Assembly: GCA_016867975.1 (NCBI GenBank)
Contig: VGIC01000012.1
Location: forward strand, 1-46,380
DNA length: 46,380 nt
Direction: 5' to 3'
Origin: Betaproteobacteria bacterium
GTDB lineage: Bacteria > Pseudomonadota > Gammaproteobacteria > Burkholderiales > Methylophilaceae
The position numbers were made by a program, and so were the translations under genes. Within the stretch, counting starts at the first letter, position 1. Each line of letters begins with the position of its first letter. Positions 1 through 7,160 of the stretch are shown in pieces. The notes below the pieces were generated by a model that did not search any database, had not been told where the DNA came from, and was given only the letters and a program-made list of their open reading frames with translations.

Positions 1-62
1 CCCGCTTCACCTTCCTTCAAGAAACCAATAATCTGCTCTTCTGTAAATCGACTCTTCTTCAT
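1..62 (-). CDS. IS3-family transposase OrfA, N-terminal fragment
   Basis: The minus strand from 62 encodes MKKSRFTEEQIIGFLKEGEA, the typical N-terminus of the small helix-turn-helix OrfA protein of IS3-family elements, which binds the IS ends. A GGAG Shine-Dalgarno-like sequence lies just upstream of the ATG. Only the first 20 or so codons lie in the window, so nothing can be said of integrity or of the OrfAB frameshift. Confidence 0.8.
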   Translation of the reverse strand, partial: MKKSRFTEEQIIGFLKEGEA

Positions 63-127
63 TTCATCCACTCCTAAAAGTGGACTTTACTAACTTTTAA
101 TTGGTACGGCAAATAGGGAGCAGGTCA
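1..127 (-). mobile_element. End of an IS3-family insertion sequence (orfA side)
   Basis: The minus strand read from position 127 starts with TGACCTGCTCCC and resembles the other IS end at 46254 (TGTAATCCCCCC); both share ATTT-GCC and TTAAAAGT blocks, as expected for imperfect terminal inverted repeats of an IS3-family element (TG...CA ends). The first transposase frame starts 65 bp inside this end. The element continues beyond the left edge of the window. The exact boundary is inferred from the inverted-repeat match. Confidence 0.75.
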
Positions 128-156
128 TAACTAATCTTCTTAGTTTTTAGAGGATG

Positions 157-1347
157 TTATGGCATGGACCAGACTTTCAACCCCTCTGTTGCTGTATTCC
201 ACAGAAGGTAAGCCTGATTGCCTTTTCTCGATAGAAACGGATAGTCAGCATTACCAAGTACTTCTAGTAGCAGTTGCGGCTCACCCCACTGCCTACCCTC
301 ATCAGGCGATTTCATTAGCCATACCTGACTTTTCCCAGCATCTTTTTCACGCCAGACTAACCAAACGTTTTCACCCATTGTCAGTAGCGCCGGGTGCCCT
401 GCCTGTTTCTTGAAATGACCGAATTTCTTGGGCGGCGATGAAACCCAAGCCTCACCATCCATACGAGCATAGAGTAAGCTCGCATCTTGGCCATGCTCTT
501 CATTGCCTCCATCAAACCAGGCCATGTGATAGCCCCACCAATGCTCACCTTCTCCCCCGCTCACCAGCGCAGCGCCGTGGTGCGGACACCCATCGACTTT
601 CCACTTGCCATAAGTAGCCCGCTTAGGTTCAACCGGCTTATTATTCGAGATTTCCGCAATCATATGATCGCGCTCACTACCTTTAAACACATGCCGCCAA
701 AGCACCGCTACAGTTCCATCTGGCTTATGTGTAGTCGCGATTCGACAACACTCACAGCTGGAGTCTGCCAGCTTCTTTTCCAACTTGAACGAGCTGCCCT
801 GGTTGTCAGAAACTGCATAATAGACAGCGCTACCAATCTCCGCCTTTCCTCGCAATTTGGCGATAGCGGCGTCTCTCGAATCGAGCCATATCATGGTAAT
901 GCTCCCATCTGGAGACACCTCCATGGCCTCAAATGCGTGCCCAATCTCGGCTCGATCTTGGTGCACAATGTAGGGCGATTCGAAAGTTTTTCCTCCATCC
1001 ATGGAGCGCGAGAACCATATGTAACTGGAAAATTTGGGCTTGAGATTTTGCATCCAGGCCACGTAGATCTCACCTTTTGTACCAACGCCAATCTTAGGTC
1101 GACTCTCCCCCATCGGACTGATCGCCTGCGCTACAGGATTGACCAGCACAGGCATACTGAATTGTTTAAGGTCTCGGCTATGAGATACCTGCACATACCC
1201 ATCTTTTGCCTGAACACGCCAAAGATTTCCATCGCGATCAAAAGCCAGTGAAATAGCAAGTTCATCACTGGTCGTTTTTTTATGTGCTTCATGTGCAAAT
1301 GCCTGAAAACTCAGGCAAGTCAACAACACAGTCAGGATTGCTTTCAT
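157..1347 (-). CDS. Exported BNR-repeat (sialidase-like) beta-propeller protein
   Basis: About 396 residues. The N-terminus MKAILTVLLTCLSFQAFA is a signal peptide, so the protein is periplasmic or outer. At least three Asp-box/BNR motifs are visible (SMDGGKTF, SDNQGSSF, SPDEGRQW), which mark the turns of a six-bladed sialidase-type propeller. I do not see a convincing set of sialidase catalytic residues, so enzyme activity on sialic acid is doubtful. A Cys cluster (SCECCR) and a His-rich mature N-terminus (HEAHKK) could bind metal. It is the last gene of a minus-strand group after the TonB-dependent receptor and the small His/Met-tailed protein, which suggests metal handling. I chose ATG 1347 over a TTG two codons upstream. 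The gene ends 29 bp from the IS. Confidence 0.75.
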   Translation of the reverse strand: MKAILTVLLTCLSFQAFAHEAHKKTTSDELAISLAFDRDGNLWRVQAKDGYVQVSHSRDLKQFSMPVLVNPVAQAISPMGESRPKIGVGTKGEIYVAWMQNLKPKFSSYIWFSRSMDGGKTFESPYIVHQDRAEIGHAFEAMEVSPDGSITMIWLDSRDAAIAKLRGKAEIGSAVYYAVSDNQGSSFKLEKKLADSSCECCRIATTHKPDGTVAVLWRHVFKGSERDHMIAEISNNKPVEPKRATYGKWKVDGCPHHGAALVSGGEGEHWWGYHMAWFDGGNEEHGQDASLLYARMDGEAWVSSPPKKFGHFKKQAGHPALLTMGENVWLVWREKDAGKSQVWLMKSPDEGRQWGEPQLLLEVLGNADYPFLSRKGNQAYLLWNTATEGLKVWSMP

Positions 1348-1363
1348 GAGCAAACGAGCCTTT

Positions 1364-1816
1364 CTAATGCATATGACTATGGTCTACATTAACAGGCATC
1401 ACTCCACCAAATATAGAAAATTGTTTACGTGTCTCGGGGGTTAATGATTGTTCGGCTTGTTTTAAGTGTTGTGTAAGTGTGTCGGCTGAGACCGAATCAA
1501 GCCCTGACTGAGTCAAAACATGAGGCTTCGTCAGATCATCACCGCCACACATAAAAACCTCCCAGCCATGATGACTACGCCTTAGTAATGCGCGACCACC
1601 GCGCTCGCCCTGCACCCAACCGGCAATCGCATACTGATCGACGACAACAATAGGCGAAACCTGTAAAGGATGGTCTGGTTTATCCCATTGCTGCTTAAGC
1701 GTGAACTCAACCGCCACCTCATCCGGCGTTTGGGCGGTAGCAAGATATGCGACCATCGTCAGTAATGGTGCTATCACTGCCATAAGCAACATTTTTTTGA
1801 AAAAATGAGTTTTCAT
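1364..1816 (-). CDS. Small periplasmic protein, copper-uptake-associated family candidate
   Basis: 150 residues with an N-terminal hydrophobic export signal (MKTHFFKKMLLMAVIAPLLTMVAYLATAQ). The mature part is a compact domain with GGRALLRRSHHGWEVFMCGG and ends in VDHSHMH, a His/Met-rich tail suited to binding copper. I recognise the style of the family named 'copper uptake system-associated protein'; this is from memory, not a search. It lies 17 bp after the TonB-dependent receptor gene and 16 bp before the BNR protein gene, so the three are probably one transcript. Likely role: periplasmic metal carrier or chaperone for the receptor. It could instead be an unrelated small periplasmic protein. 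Confidence 0.6.
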   Translation of the reverse strand: MKTHFFKKMLLMAVIAPLLTMVAYLATAQTPDEVAVEFTLKQQWDKPDHPLQVSPIVVVDQYAIAGWVQGERGGRALLRRSHHGWEVFMCGGDDLTKPHVLTQSGLDSVSADTLTQHLKQAEQSLTPETRKQFSIFGGVMPVNVDHSHMH

Positions 1817-1833
1817 GACAGTGTAGCCTGACC

Positions 1834-3924
1834 TTAATACCTGAATGTTACACCGGCATACACTGAACGACCATCACCAGGTAAGAAGCGACGTGTATCC
1901 GCACCAGCCTCAACTGCGCTTCTAAACGTTTCGACGGAAGCCGCATATTTCTCATCGGTTAAATTACGCCCTTCAAGGAACCATGACCAATGTTCATTCA
2001 CTTTCTGTCCAACCTTCAAGCCAAGCAAGGTGTAACTATCTGCGTATAAGGTTTCGGCATAATCCACGCTATAACGTTGTGGTGAAATTTCAAACGTTGG
2101 GCCAGCATAAAACCCATCATGACGGTAGAGTAATTCTGCACGTAACAATGAGCGTGGTATTCCAGGCAATTGGTTATTACCAAAAGAAGTATTATTATCC
2201 TGTCTGAAATGGTTGATCAGCAAGCTATGACGCCATTCCAGATGGAGCGGTAAACGTGCGGTCATGCCCATTTCCAATCCTTGATGGATGGTATCAGCAT
2301 TGAATGCATCGGTTGACCCTGCCGTTGGCGAGATTGCTAACATTTCATCCTTGAGTTTGGCGTAGTATAAGGCGACGTCCCAATCCACATGAGTACTATT
2401 GCCACGTGAACCTATTTCAAAAGTGGTCCCTTTTTGCGCTTTAAGTGTGCGTGCAGTTGCTGGATTAATCAACTCACCGAATGAAGGTGGTTCAAAACTA
2501 CGCGAGACATTGGCAAACAATTGCACTTGCGGCTGAAGTTGGTACAACACGCCCAGCTTAGGGCTGGTTTGTGTATAAGTTTCGCTATAACTTTCGTTGC
2601 CGGTGACGCCAATGAGTTTATCGCGTGCAGTTCTTTTGGAGCGGGTGTATTGCAAACCGGCAATCACAGAAAAATCTTGGGTAAGATACAGCCGATCTTC
2701 AGCAAATATTTCCATATTACTTGCCGTTTGACTGAAGTCATTGGTCAACGCGCCTTTGTGAGTATTGAAGTTGCGGTAACGTCTATCTTTGTTCTCACCA
2801 TAAGTAGGCGTAATGCCTATAGTAAATTCGTTATCTAACTCTGCAAGGTGACCGCTGTGCTTGAGTTTTGCAGTTAAACCGTAATCATCGGTTTTTTGGT
2901 CAATCACGCCTAAAGTGGGTAGGAACGGGGAAAACATGCCTAAATCAATAATCGGATGATCCAAATCTTTTTTCGAGTAAAACGCGCCTAATTCTAGTTG
3001 CGTATTCTCAAAACGGAAGGTCGTTTTATTCGCAATACGCCATAAATCAATGTTGCGTTCCCATACGCCGGTTTGTGCTAAGAGCGGATTTCCTGGGTAA
3101 GCGCCATTTTGCGACCGGCTCGGGTGATGCTCTTGGTCATACTTTGTCAAATTTCCCGGAATTTGCGAGTCGTTTTTGGTGTAGCCAAAATAGAAACGTG
3201 TTTCAATATTTGGGTTGATTTTATAACCGATGTTGCCGTTGAGGCGTTGCGCATCCTGATCGGCATCATCCCTGAAACTGTTTTGGTCATAGCCGGATAG
3301 GCTGACAAAATAGTCCAAATTATCAATCACTCTGCCACTTTGTATGCCTAAGCGTTTGTAGCCAAAACTACCCAGTTCACTTCTCACCTCAAATTTAGGG
3401 GCAGTGTAGCCGGTTGGGGAGATGAAATTGACAGACCCGCCTAGACTGCTGGAGCCGAATTGCAAAGCATTCGCACCGCGATACACCTCGATATAACTGG
3501 TGGCATAGGGATCAATGGCAGGAAAATCGAAACTGCCATCGGCCAGATTGACAGGTATGCCATCCTGCATGAGCTTCAAACCACGACCATGAAAAACCCG
3601 TTGCAAGCCAGAACCGCGAATTGATAAACGCGTTTCTTCTGAGCCAAAACGCGATTGCGCAAAAACCCCACTTGCCATGCCTAAGGTGTCATTGTAATTT
3701 GACATACGGCCTTCACGAACCTGCTCTGCATCAACAATCGTCACGCCACCTGAGACTTTTTCGATCTCCGTTCGAGCCACATCTATATTGGGCTGAGTAA
3801 TCGATGCAGACGTTGACTCAGCGGTTACATCGATACTGGGAATCATCATGTGATCCGCATAGCCGTTACTTAGTGGCAGTGCGCTAAGCATGAGCGCGTA
3901 GCAAGACTTTCTTACAATTGGCAT
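1834..3924 (-). CDS. TonB-dependent outer-membrane receptor
   Basis: About 696 residues. After a signal peptide (MPIVRKSCYALMLSALPLSNGYA) comes a plug domain with a recognisable plug core (IEKVSGGVTIVDAEQV, TRLSIRGSGLQRVFHGRG, YIEVYRGANALQFGSSSLGGSVNF) and then a beta-barrel with many aromatic-ended strands, ending ...VYAGVTFRY with the C-terminal aromatic residue used in outer-membrane assembly. Such receptors import siderophores, metals or vitamins using TonB energy. The substrate is unknown; the neighbour with a His/Met tail suggests copper, but the plug style is also like ferric-siderophore receptors. I chose ATG 3924 because it has a good AGGAG site 9 bp upstream and opens directly into the signal peptide; a longer frame to 3999 lacks these. 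Confidence 0.85.
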   Translation of the reverse strand: MPIVRKSCYALMLSALPLSNGYADHMMIPSIDVTAESTSASITQPNIDVARTEIEKVSGGVTIVDAEQVREGRMSNYNDTLGMASGVFAQSRFGSEETRLSIRGSGLQRVFHGRGLKLMQDGIPVNLADGSFDFPAIDPYATSYIEVYRGANALQFGSSSLGGSVNFISPTGYTAPKFEVRSELGSFGYKRLGIQSGRVIDNLDYFVSLSGYDQNSFRDDADQDAQRLNGNIGYKINPNIETRFYFGYTKNDSQIPGNLTKYDQEHHPSRSQNGAYPGNPLLAQTGVWERNIDLWRIANKTTFRFENTQLELGAFYSKKDLDHPIIDLGMFSPFLPTLGVIDQKTDDYGLTAKLKHSGHLAELDNEFTIGITPTYGENKDRRYRNFNTHKGALTNDFSQTASNMEIFAEDRLYLTQDFSVIAGLQYTRSKRTARDKLIGVTGNESYSETYTQTSPKLGVLYQLQPQVQLFANVSRSFEPPSFGELINPATARTLKAQKGTTFEIGSRGNSTHVDWDVALYYAKLKDEMLAISPTAGSTDAFNADTIHQGLEMGMTARLPLHLEWRHSLLINHFRQDNNTSFGNNQLPGIPRSLLRAELLYRHDGFYAGPTFEISPQRYSVDYAETLYADSYTLLGLKVGQKVNEHWSWFLEGRNLTDEKYAASVETFRSAVEAGADTRRFLPGDGRSVYAGVTFRY

Positions 3925-4046
3925 CTTCTGTCTCCTAATTTTTTCGCACATTCTAAGCGACATCTCACATAAAGAAAATGCGGCAAATTGTCGCAGCAAG
4001 ATACTTCAACAAGTCATCATTTGCACGCACGATGCATGCAAGTTCG

Positions 4047-4052
4047 TATAAT
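4047..4052 (+). promoter_or_regulatory. Possible -10 hexamer ahead of regB
   Basis: A perfect TATAAT lies in the 137-bp divergent gap between the TonB receptor and regB. No good -35 at 17 bp spacing is seen (TTGCAC is 20 bp away). If used, transcription would begin at or just before the first regB ATG, so the message would be nearly leaderless or translation would begin at the second ATG (4089). Confidence 0.35.
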
Positions 4053-4061
4053 ATCTTGGTC

Positions 4062-5378
4062 ATGGAAATACAATTCAAAAATTTAAAAATGCCTTCCTTC
4101 CGGAATCTGCAACGTCTGCTATTCTTACGCAGTGTCATGTTGGGCTTCATGCTTGTGGCGACATACGCTTTGAGTTACCTGCACATTCCGTTGCCGCGTG
4201 TGCCTGTCACATTGGCGGTGAGTTGCATGCTCCTGCTGAATTTGGTCAACCTGATTCGCTTAAGAACGCCACGCCACGTGCATGACTCTGAGCTCTTATT
4301 ATTTCTACTCGGAGATTTATTCGCACTCACCATCCTCTTCTACTTTACTGGTGGCTACAGTAATCCGCTGGTCTGGATGTACTTACTGCCTATTGCCGTA
4401 GCAGCTGTCGCCCTAAGACCACGATATGTTTGGTTACTGGTCGCAGTGGCGATTAGCTCCTATTCGGTGCTTGTCTTTTATTATGTGCCGCTCTCACACA
4501 TGCATATGCATGATGTCATTGGAAAGACCCTGGACATTCATTTGGTTGGAATGTGGTTTGGATTTGTCGTTAGCGCGAGCATCATTGCTTTTTTTATCAG
4601 TAGAATTGGACAAAGTTTGCGCGAACATGATCACCTCATTGCTTCTGTTCGGGAAAAGTCGCTCGAAAGTGAGCGTATACTCGCATTAGGCACCCTAGCG
4701 ACCAGTGCAGCTCACGAACTAGGTACGCCGTTGGCGACCATGGCCGTAGTTAGTAAAGAGCTGGCGAGCGACCTTGCGCAGCAGCCAGAACAACTTCAGC
4801 AACTCGAAATTCTACGTAAACAAATCAGTCGCTGCAAAGAGATCCTTTCTTCCATCACACGCAACGCAGGGCAGGAGCGGGTGGATGGCGGGCAGGGGCA
4901 GCCGTTGCATGATTTCTTACAGGGGGTCATTCTGCGCTGGCGTGACACCAGACCAGCTACCGAGTTAGTCATTAATTTACACGGTGACCTGCATACGCCG
5001 GCCATTTTTACCGACAGAACACTAGTGCAGGCAATACAAAACCTGCTGGACAATGCTGCCGATGCCTCTGCGGAGCGGGTTTTATTAAATGCAGAATGGG
5101 ATGAGCGCTTGCTACAACTGCAAATCAGGGATTATGGCAGTGGGATCAGTGACGAAATTAAAAAGAATCTTGGCACTCCTTTTTTTACCTCTAAAAATGA
5201 AAAGGGTATGGGGCTAGGCATCTATCTGACACAGCTGACCTTGACTCGCTACGATGGCGATGTCACTTTCAACAATCATCCTGAAGGAGGGGTAATCACC
5301 ACAGTCAGATTACCACTCAAAAAGTTACGTATTGATTCAACCCAATCTATTCAAACACATCACCATGACTATTTATAA
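4062..5378 (+). CDS. regB: Redox-sensing sensor histidine kinase RegB/PrrB/ActS family
   Basis: About 438 residues. Six hydrophobic segments fill the first 180 residues, with the RegB-type ubiquinone-binding motif GGYSNPL near residue 97. The H-box is HELGTPL near residue 217, a hallmark of the RegB family. A Cys in ISRCKEIL near residue 258 matches the position of the redox-active Cys of RegB. The ATPase domain has QNLLDNAADAS, RDYGSGI and GMGLGIYL. Known family members sense the quinone pool and aeration and phosphorylate RegA. The start is taken at ATG 4062; ATG 4089 (MPSFRNLQRL) is nearly as good. The end overlaps regA by 14 nt. Confidence 0.92.
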   Translation: MEIQFKNLKMPSFRNLQRLLFLRSVMLGFMLVATYALSYLHIPLPRVPVTLAVSCMLLLNLVNLIRLRTPRHVHDSELLLFLLGDLFALTILFYFTGGYSNPLVWMYLLPIAVAAVALRPRYVWLLVAVAISSYSVLVFYYVPLSHMHMHDVIGKTLDIHLVGMWFGFVVSASIIAFFISRIGQSLREHDHLIASVREKSLESERILALGTLATSAAHELGTPLATMAVVSKELASDLAQQPEQLQQLEILRKQISRCKEILSSITRNAGQERVDGGQGQPLHDFLQGVILRWRDTRPATELVINLHGDLHTPAIFTDRTLVQAIQNLLDNAADASAERVLLNAEWDERLLQLQIRDYGSGISDEIKKNLGTPFFTSKNEKGMGLGIYLTQLTLTRYDGDVTFNNHPEGGVITTVRLPLKKLRIDSTQSIQTHHHDYL

Positions 5379-5943
5379 TTCTGATCTCAATTTAGATGAA
5401 GCCCCCACACTGCTCCTAGTAGATGATGACGCAGACTTTTTGCAAGTATTAGCCTCTGCGATGCGTAAACGTGGGTTTCATGTGTCACTCGCCAACAGTG
5501 CAGAAACTGCTTTTGAATTAGCCCAAAATGAAGCCCCTGAATTTGCGGTGGTTGATCTCAAAATGTCGGGCAACTCAGGGTTGGTGCTCGTCAGACAACT
5601 TGCCAGTCTTAATGCCGGGACCAAGATTGTGGTGCTCACTGGCTATGCCAGCATTGCAACAGCCATTGAAGCGATCAAGCTGGGGGCTACACATTACCTA
5701 GCAAAACCTGTAGATGCCGATGAAATCGTTGCCGCATTTGCTAAACAATCCGGCAATGAAGAAGTTGAACTATCACACAACCCCTTATCCGTAGATCGTT
5801 TGGAGTGGGAACATATTCAGCGTGTTTTGGCAGAGAATGATGGCAATATCTCGGCTACCGCCCGCAGCCTCAATATGCATCGTCGCACGCTGCAAAGAAA
5901 GCTGGGCAAGAAACCCAGTGCAAGCCCTGTGATTAATGAATAA
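5365..5943 (+). CDS. regA: Response regulator RegA/PrrA/ActR family
   Basis: 192 residues. The receiver domain carries LLVDDDADF, the phospho-acceptor Asp near residue 64 (VVDLKMSG) and the conserved Lys in YLAKPVD. The C-terminal part is a Fis-like helix-turn-helix (NISATARSLNMHRRTLQRKLGKKP), the near-invariant DNA-binding unit of RegA. It should control energy-metabolism genes in response to RegB. The ATG at 5365 lies inside the last codons of regB (14-nt overlap), which points to translational coupling; an upstream TTG at 5332 would add 11 unconserved residues and is rejected. Confidence 0.93.
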   Translation: MTIYNSDLNLDEAPTLLLVDDDADFLQVLASAMRKRGFHVSLANSAETAFELAQNEAPEFAVVDLKMSGNSGLVLVRQLASLNAGTKIVVLTGYASIATAIEAIKLGATHYLAKPVDADEIVAAFAKQSGNEEVELSHNPLSVDRLEWEHIQRVLAENDGNISATARSLNMHRRTLQRKLGKKPSASPVINE

Positions 5944-5970
5944 GTCCTACCTTGGCCGCCACCTTGGAAG

Positions 5971-6013
5971 TGCACTAAAAGTGCAAGCAACCCCTAATAC
6001 GATCTCGTATTAG
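5971..6013. terminator. Two hairpins between convergent genes
   Basis: TGCACT-aaa-AGTGCA (5971-5985) and CTAATACGA-tc-TCGTATTAG (5994-6013, perfect 9-bp stem) lie between regA and the convergent molybdoenzyme gene. Only short T runs follow, so a bidirectional terminator is likely but not certain. Confidence 0.55.
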
Positions 6014-6043
6014 TTTCGCGCCTATGATGCGTCAGGTGGAAAA

Positions 6044-6682
6044 TTAATCGTCGCTAAAGCGCTGCTCCAGCCATGGGTCGCCTTCATTGTGGTAACCACG
6101 CACTTCCCAGAAGCCAGGTCGATCAAACTCATGCAATTCAATCGCCTTTAGCCATTTAGCGCCCTTCCAAGCATACCGCTTTGGTACCACAATACGCACA
6201 GGCCCCCCGTGCTCAAGGCTCAAAGGCTTGCCTAAAACACTATGCGCAATGATGACATCGTCATCCAGCAATGCTTCTAACGGTAAGTTTGTGCTATAGC
6301 CATCATAACCATATAATGTGGCAAAGTTTGCTGACTCTTTGGGCTGCACCATCGCCAGAATTTCACTTGCCCGAACACCCTGCCAATCCATATCTAGCTG
6401 ACTCCAGCGAGTGACGCAGTGAAAATCAGAAATGTCTGTGACTTGCGGCATCGCTAGAAACGACTCCCAATCAATTGCTAGTTCAGTTTTAACCAAGCCA
6501 TACACATGCAGATTCCAGTTCTGTGTGGTCACCTGAGGACGTATGCCTAAATCCAGTATGGGGAAATTTTTGACTTCCGTTTGACCGGTCGGAATGCGCT
6601 CATTTGAATTCACCTTGCTGGGCTTTGTGCCACGTTTAGCCAGTGCAATTTTTCCTTCGATAAGCTTTTCCCAGTCTGGCAT
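6044..6682 (-). CDS. Sulfite-oxidase-like molybdopterin oxidoreductase (cytosolic)
   Basis: 212 residues matching the oxidoreductase molybdopterin-binding fold of the sulfite oxidase/MsrP(YedY) superfamily. The Mo-ligand Cys is in ISDFHCVTRWSQLD, followed by GVRASEIL, HGGPVRIVVPKRYAWKGAKW and ELHEFDRPGFWEVRGYHNEGDPW. There is no Tat or Sec signal, unlike MsrP, so the protein should act in the cytoplasm; its substrate is unknown. A GGAG ribosome site stands before ATG 6682. The gene follows lspA by 13 bp and may be transcribed with it, although the functions are unrelated. Confidence 0.85.
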   Translation of the reverse strand: MPDWEKLIEGKIALAKRGTKPSKVNSNERIPTGQTEVKNFPILDLGIRPQVTTQNWNLHVYGLVKTELAIDWESFLAMPQVTDISDFHCVTRWSQLDMDWQGVRASEILAMVQPKESANFATLYGYDGYSTNLPLEALLDDDVIIAHSVLGKPLSLEHGGPVRIVVPKRYAWKGAKWLKAIELHEFDRPGFWEVRGYHNEGDPWLEQRFSDD

Positions 6683-6695
6683 TGAATATCTCCAA

Positions 6696-7160
6696 TTAAG
6701 ACTTCTGCTTTTCTTTTTTGAAACTATCCAGCAATAACAACCCTATCCCCACACAGATTGCGCTATCCGCCACGTTAAAGGCGGGCCAGTATAAGTCATC
6801 GATATGAAAGAAAATGAAATCCACCACATAGCCCAATGTTAATCTGTCATACAAATTCCCGACAGCTCCACCCAACACCAAAGCCAATCCCCAGCAGAAC
6901 AGCTTTTCCTGATGATGCTTACGTATCAAGTAAGTAATCACCATCACAGCAATGGCAGTAATCGTAGTAAAAAACCATTTCTGCCAGCCGCTTTCATCGG
7001 CTAAAAAGCTGAACGCAGCGCCCGTGTTATGAAAACGCACTAAATCAAAAAAGCTGGCGATAGATAGGTGCTCGCCAAATACAAATGCTTGTTGTATCAG
7101 ATGCTTGGTATATAAATCCAGCGCGACAACCACAGCGCTGATGAAAAACCATTTACGCAT
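6696..7160 (-). CDS. lspA: Lipoprotein signal peptidase (signal peptidase II)
   Basis: 154 residues with four membrane segments. It has the family motifs [31 protein letters not shown] and FNVADSAI; the two catalytic Asp residues are those in VVDF and NVADS. It cleaves prolipoproteins at the lipobox Cys in the inner membrane. The start MRKWFF (7160) overlaps the ileS stop by 8 nt, the usual ileS-lspA coupling; a longer frame to 7247 would run back inside ileS and is rejected. Confidence 0.95.
   Translation of the reverse strand: MRKWFFISAVVVALDLYTKHLIQQAFVFGEHLSIASFFDLVRFHNTGAAFSFLADESGWQKWFFTTITAIAVMVITYLIRKHHQEKLFCWGLALVLGGAVGNLYDRLTLGYVVDFIFFHIDDLYWPAFNVADSAICVGIGLLLLDSFKKEKQKS

Noticed and set aside
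487-1251. Long plus-strand reading frame opposite the BNR protein gene
   Set aside because: It is a shadow of the minus-strand gene, has no ribosome site and no family features, while the minus frame has a signal peptide and Asp boxes.
5332-5364. Longer regA start at TTG 5332
   Set aside because: It adds residues with no receiver-domain similarity and lies deeper inside regB; ATG 5365 fits the family start.
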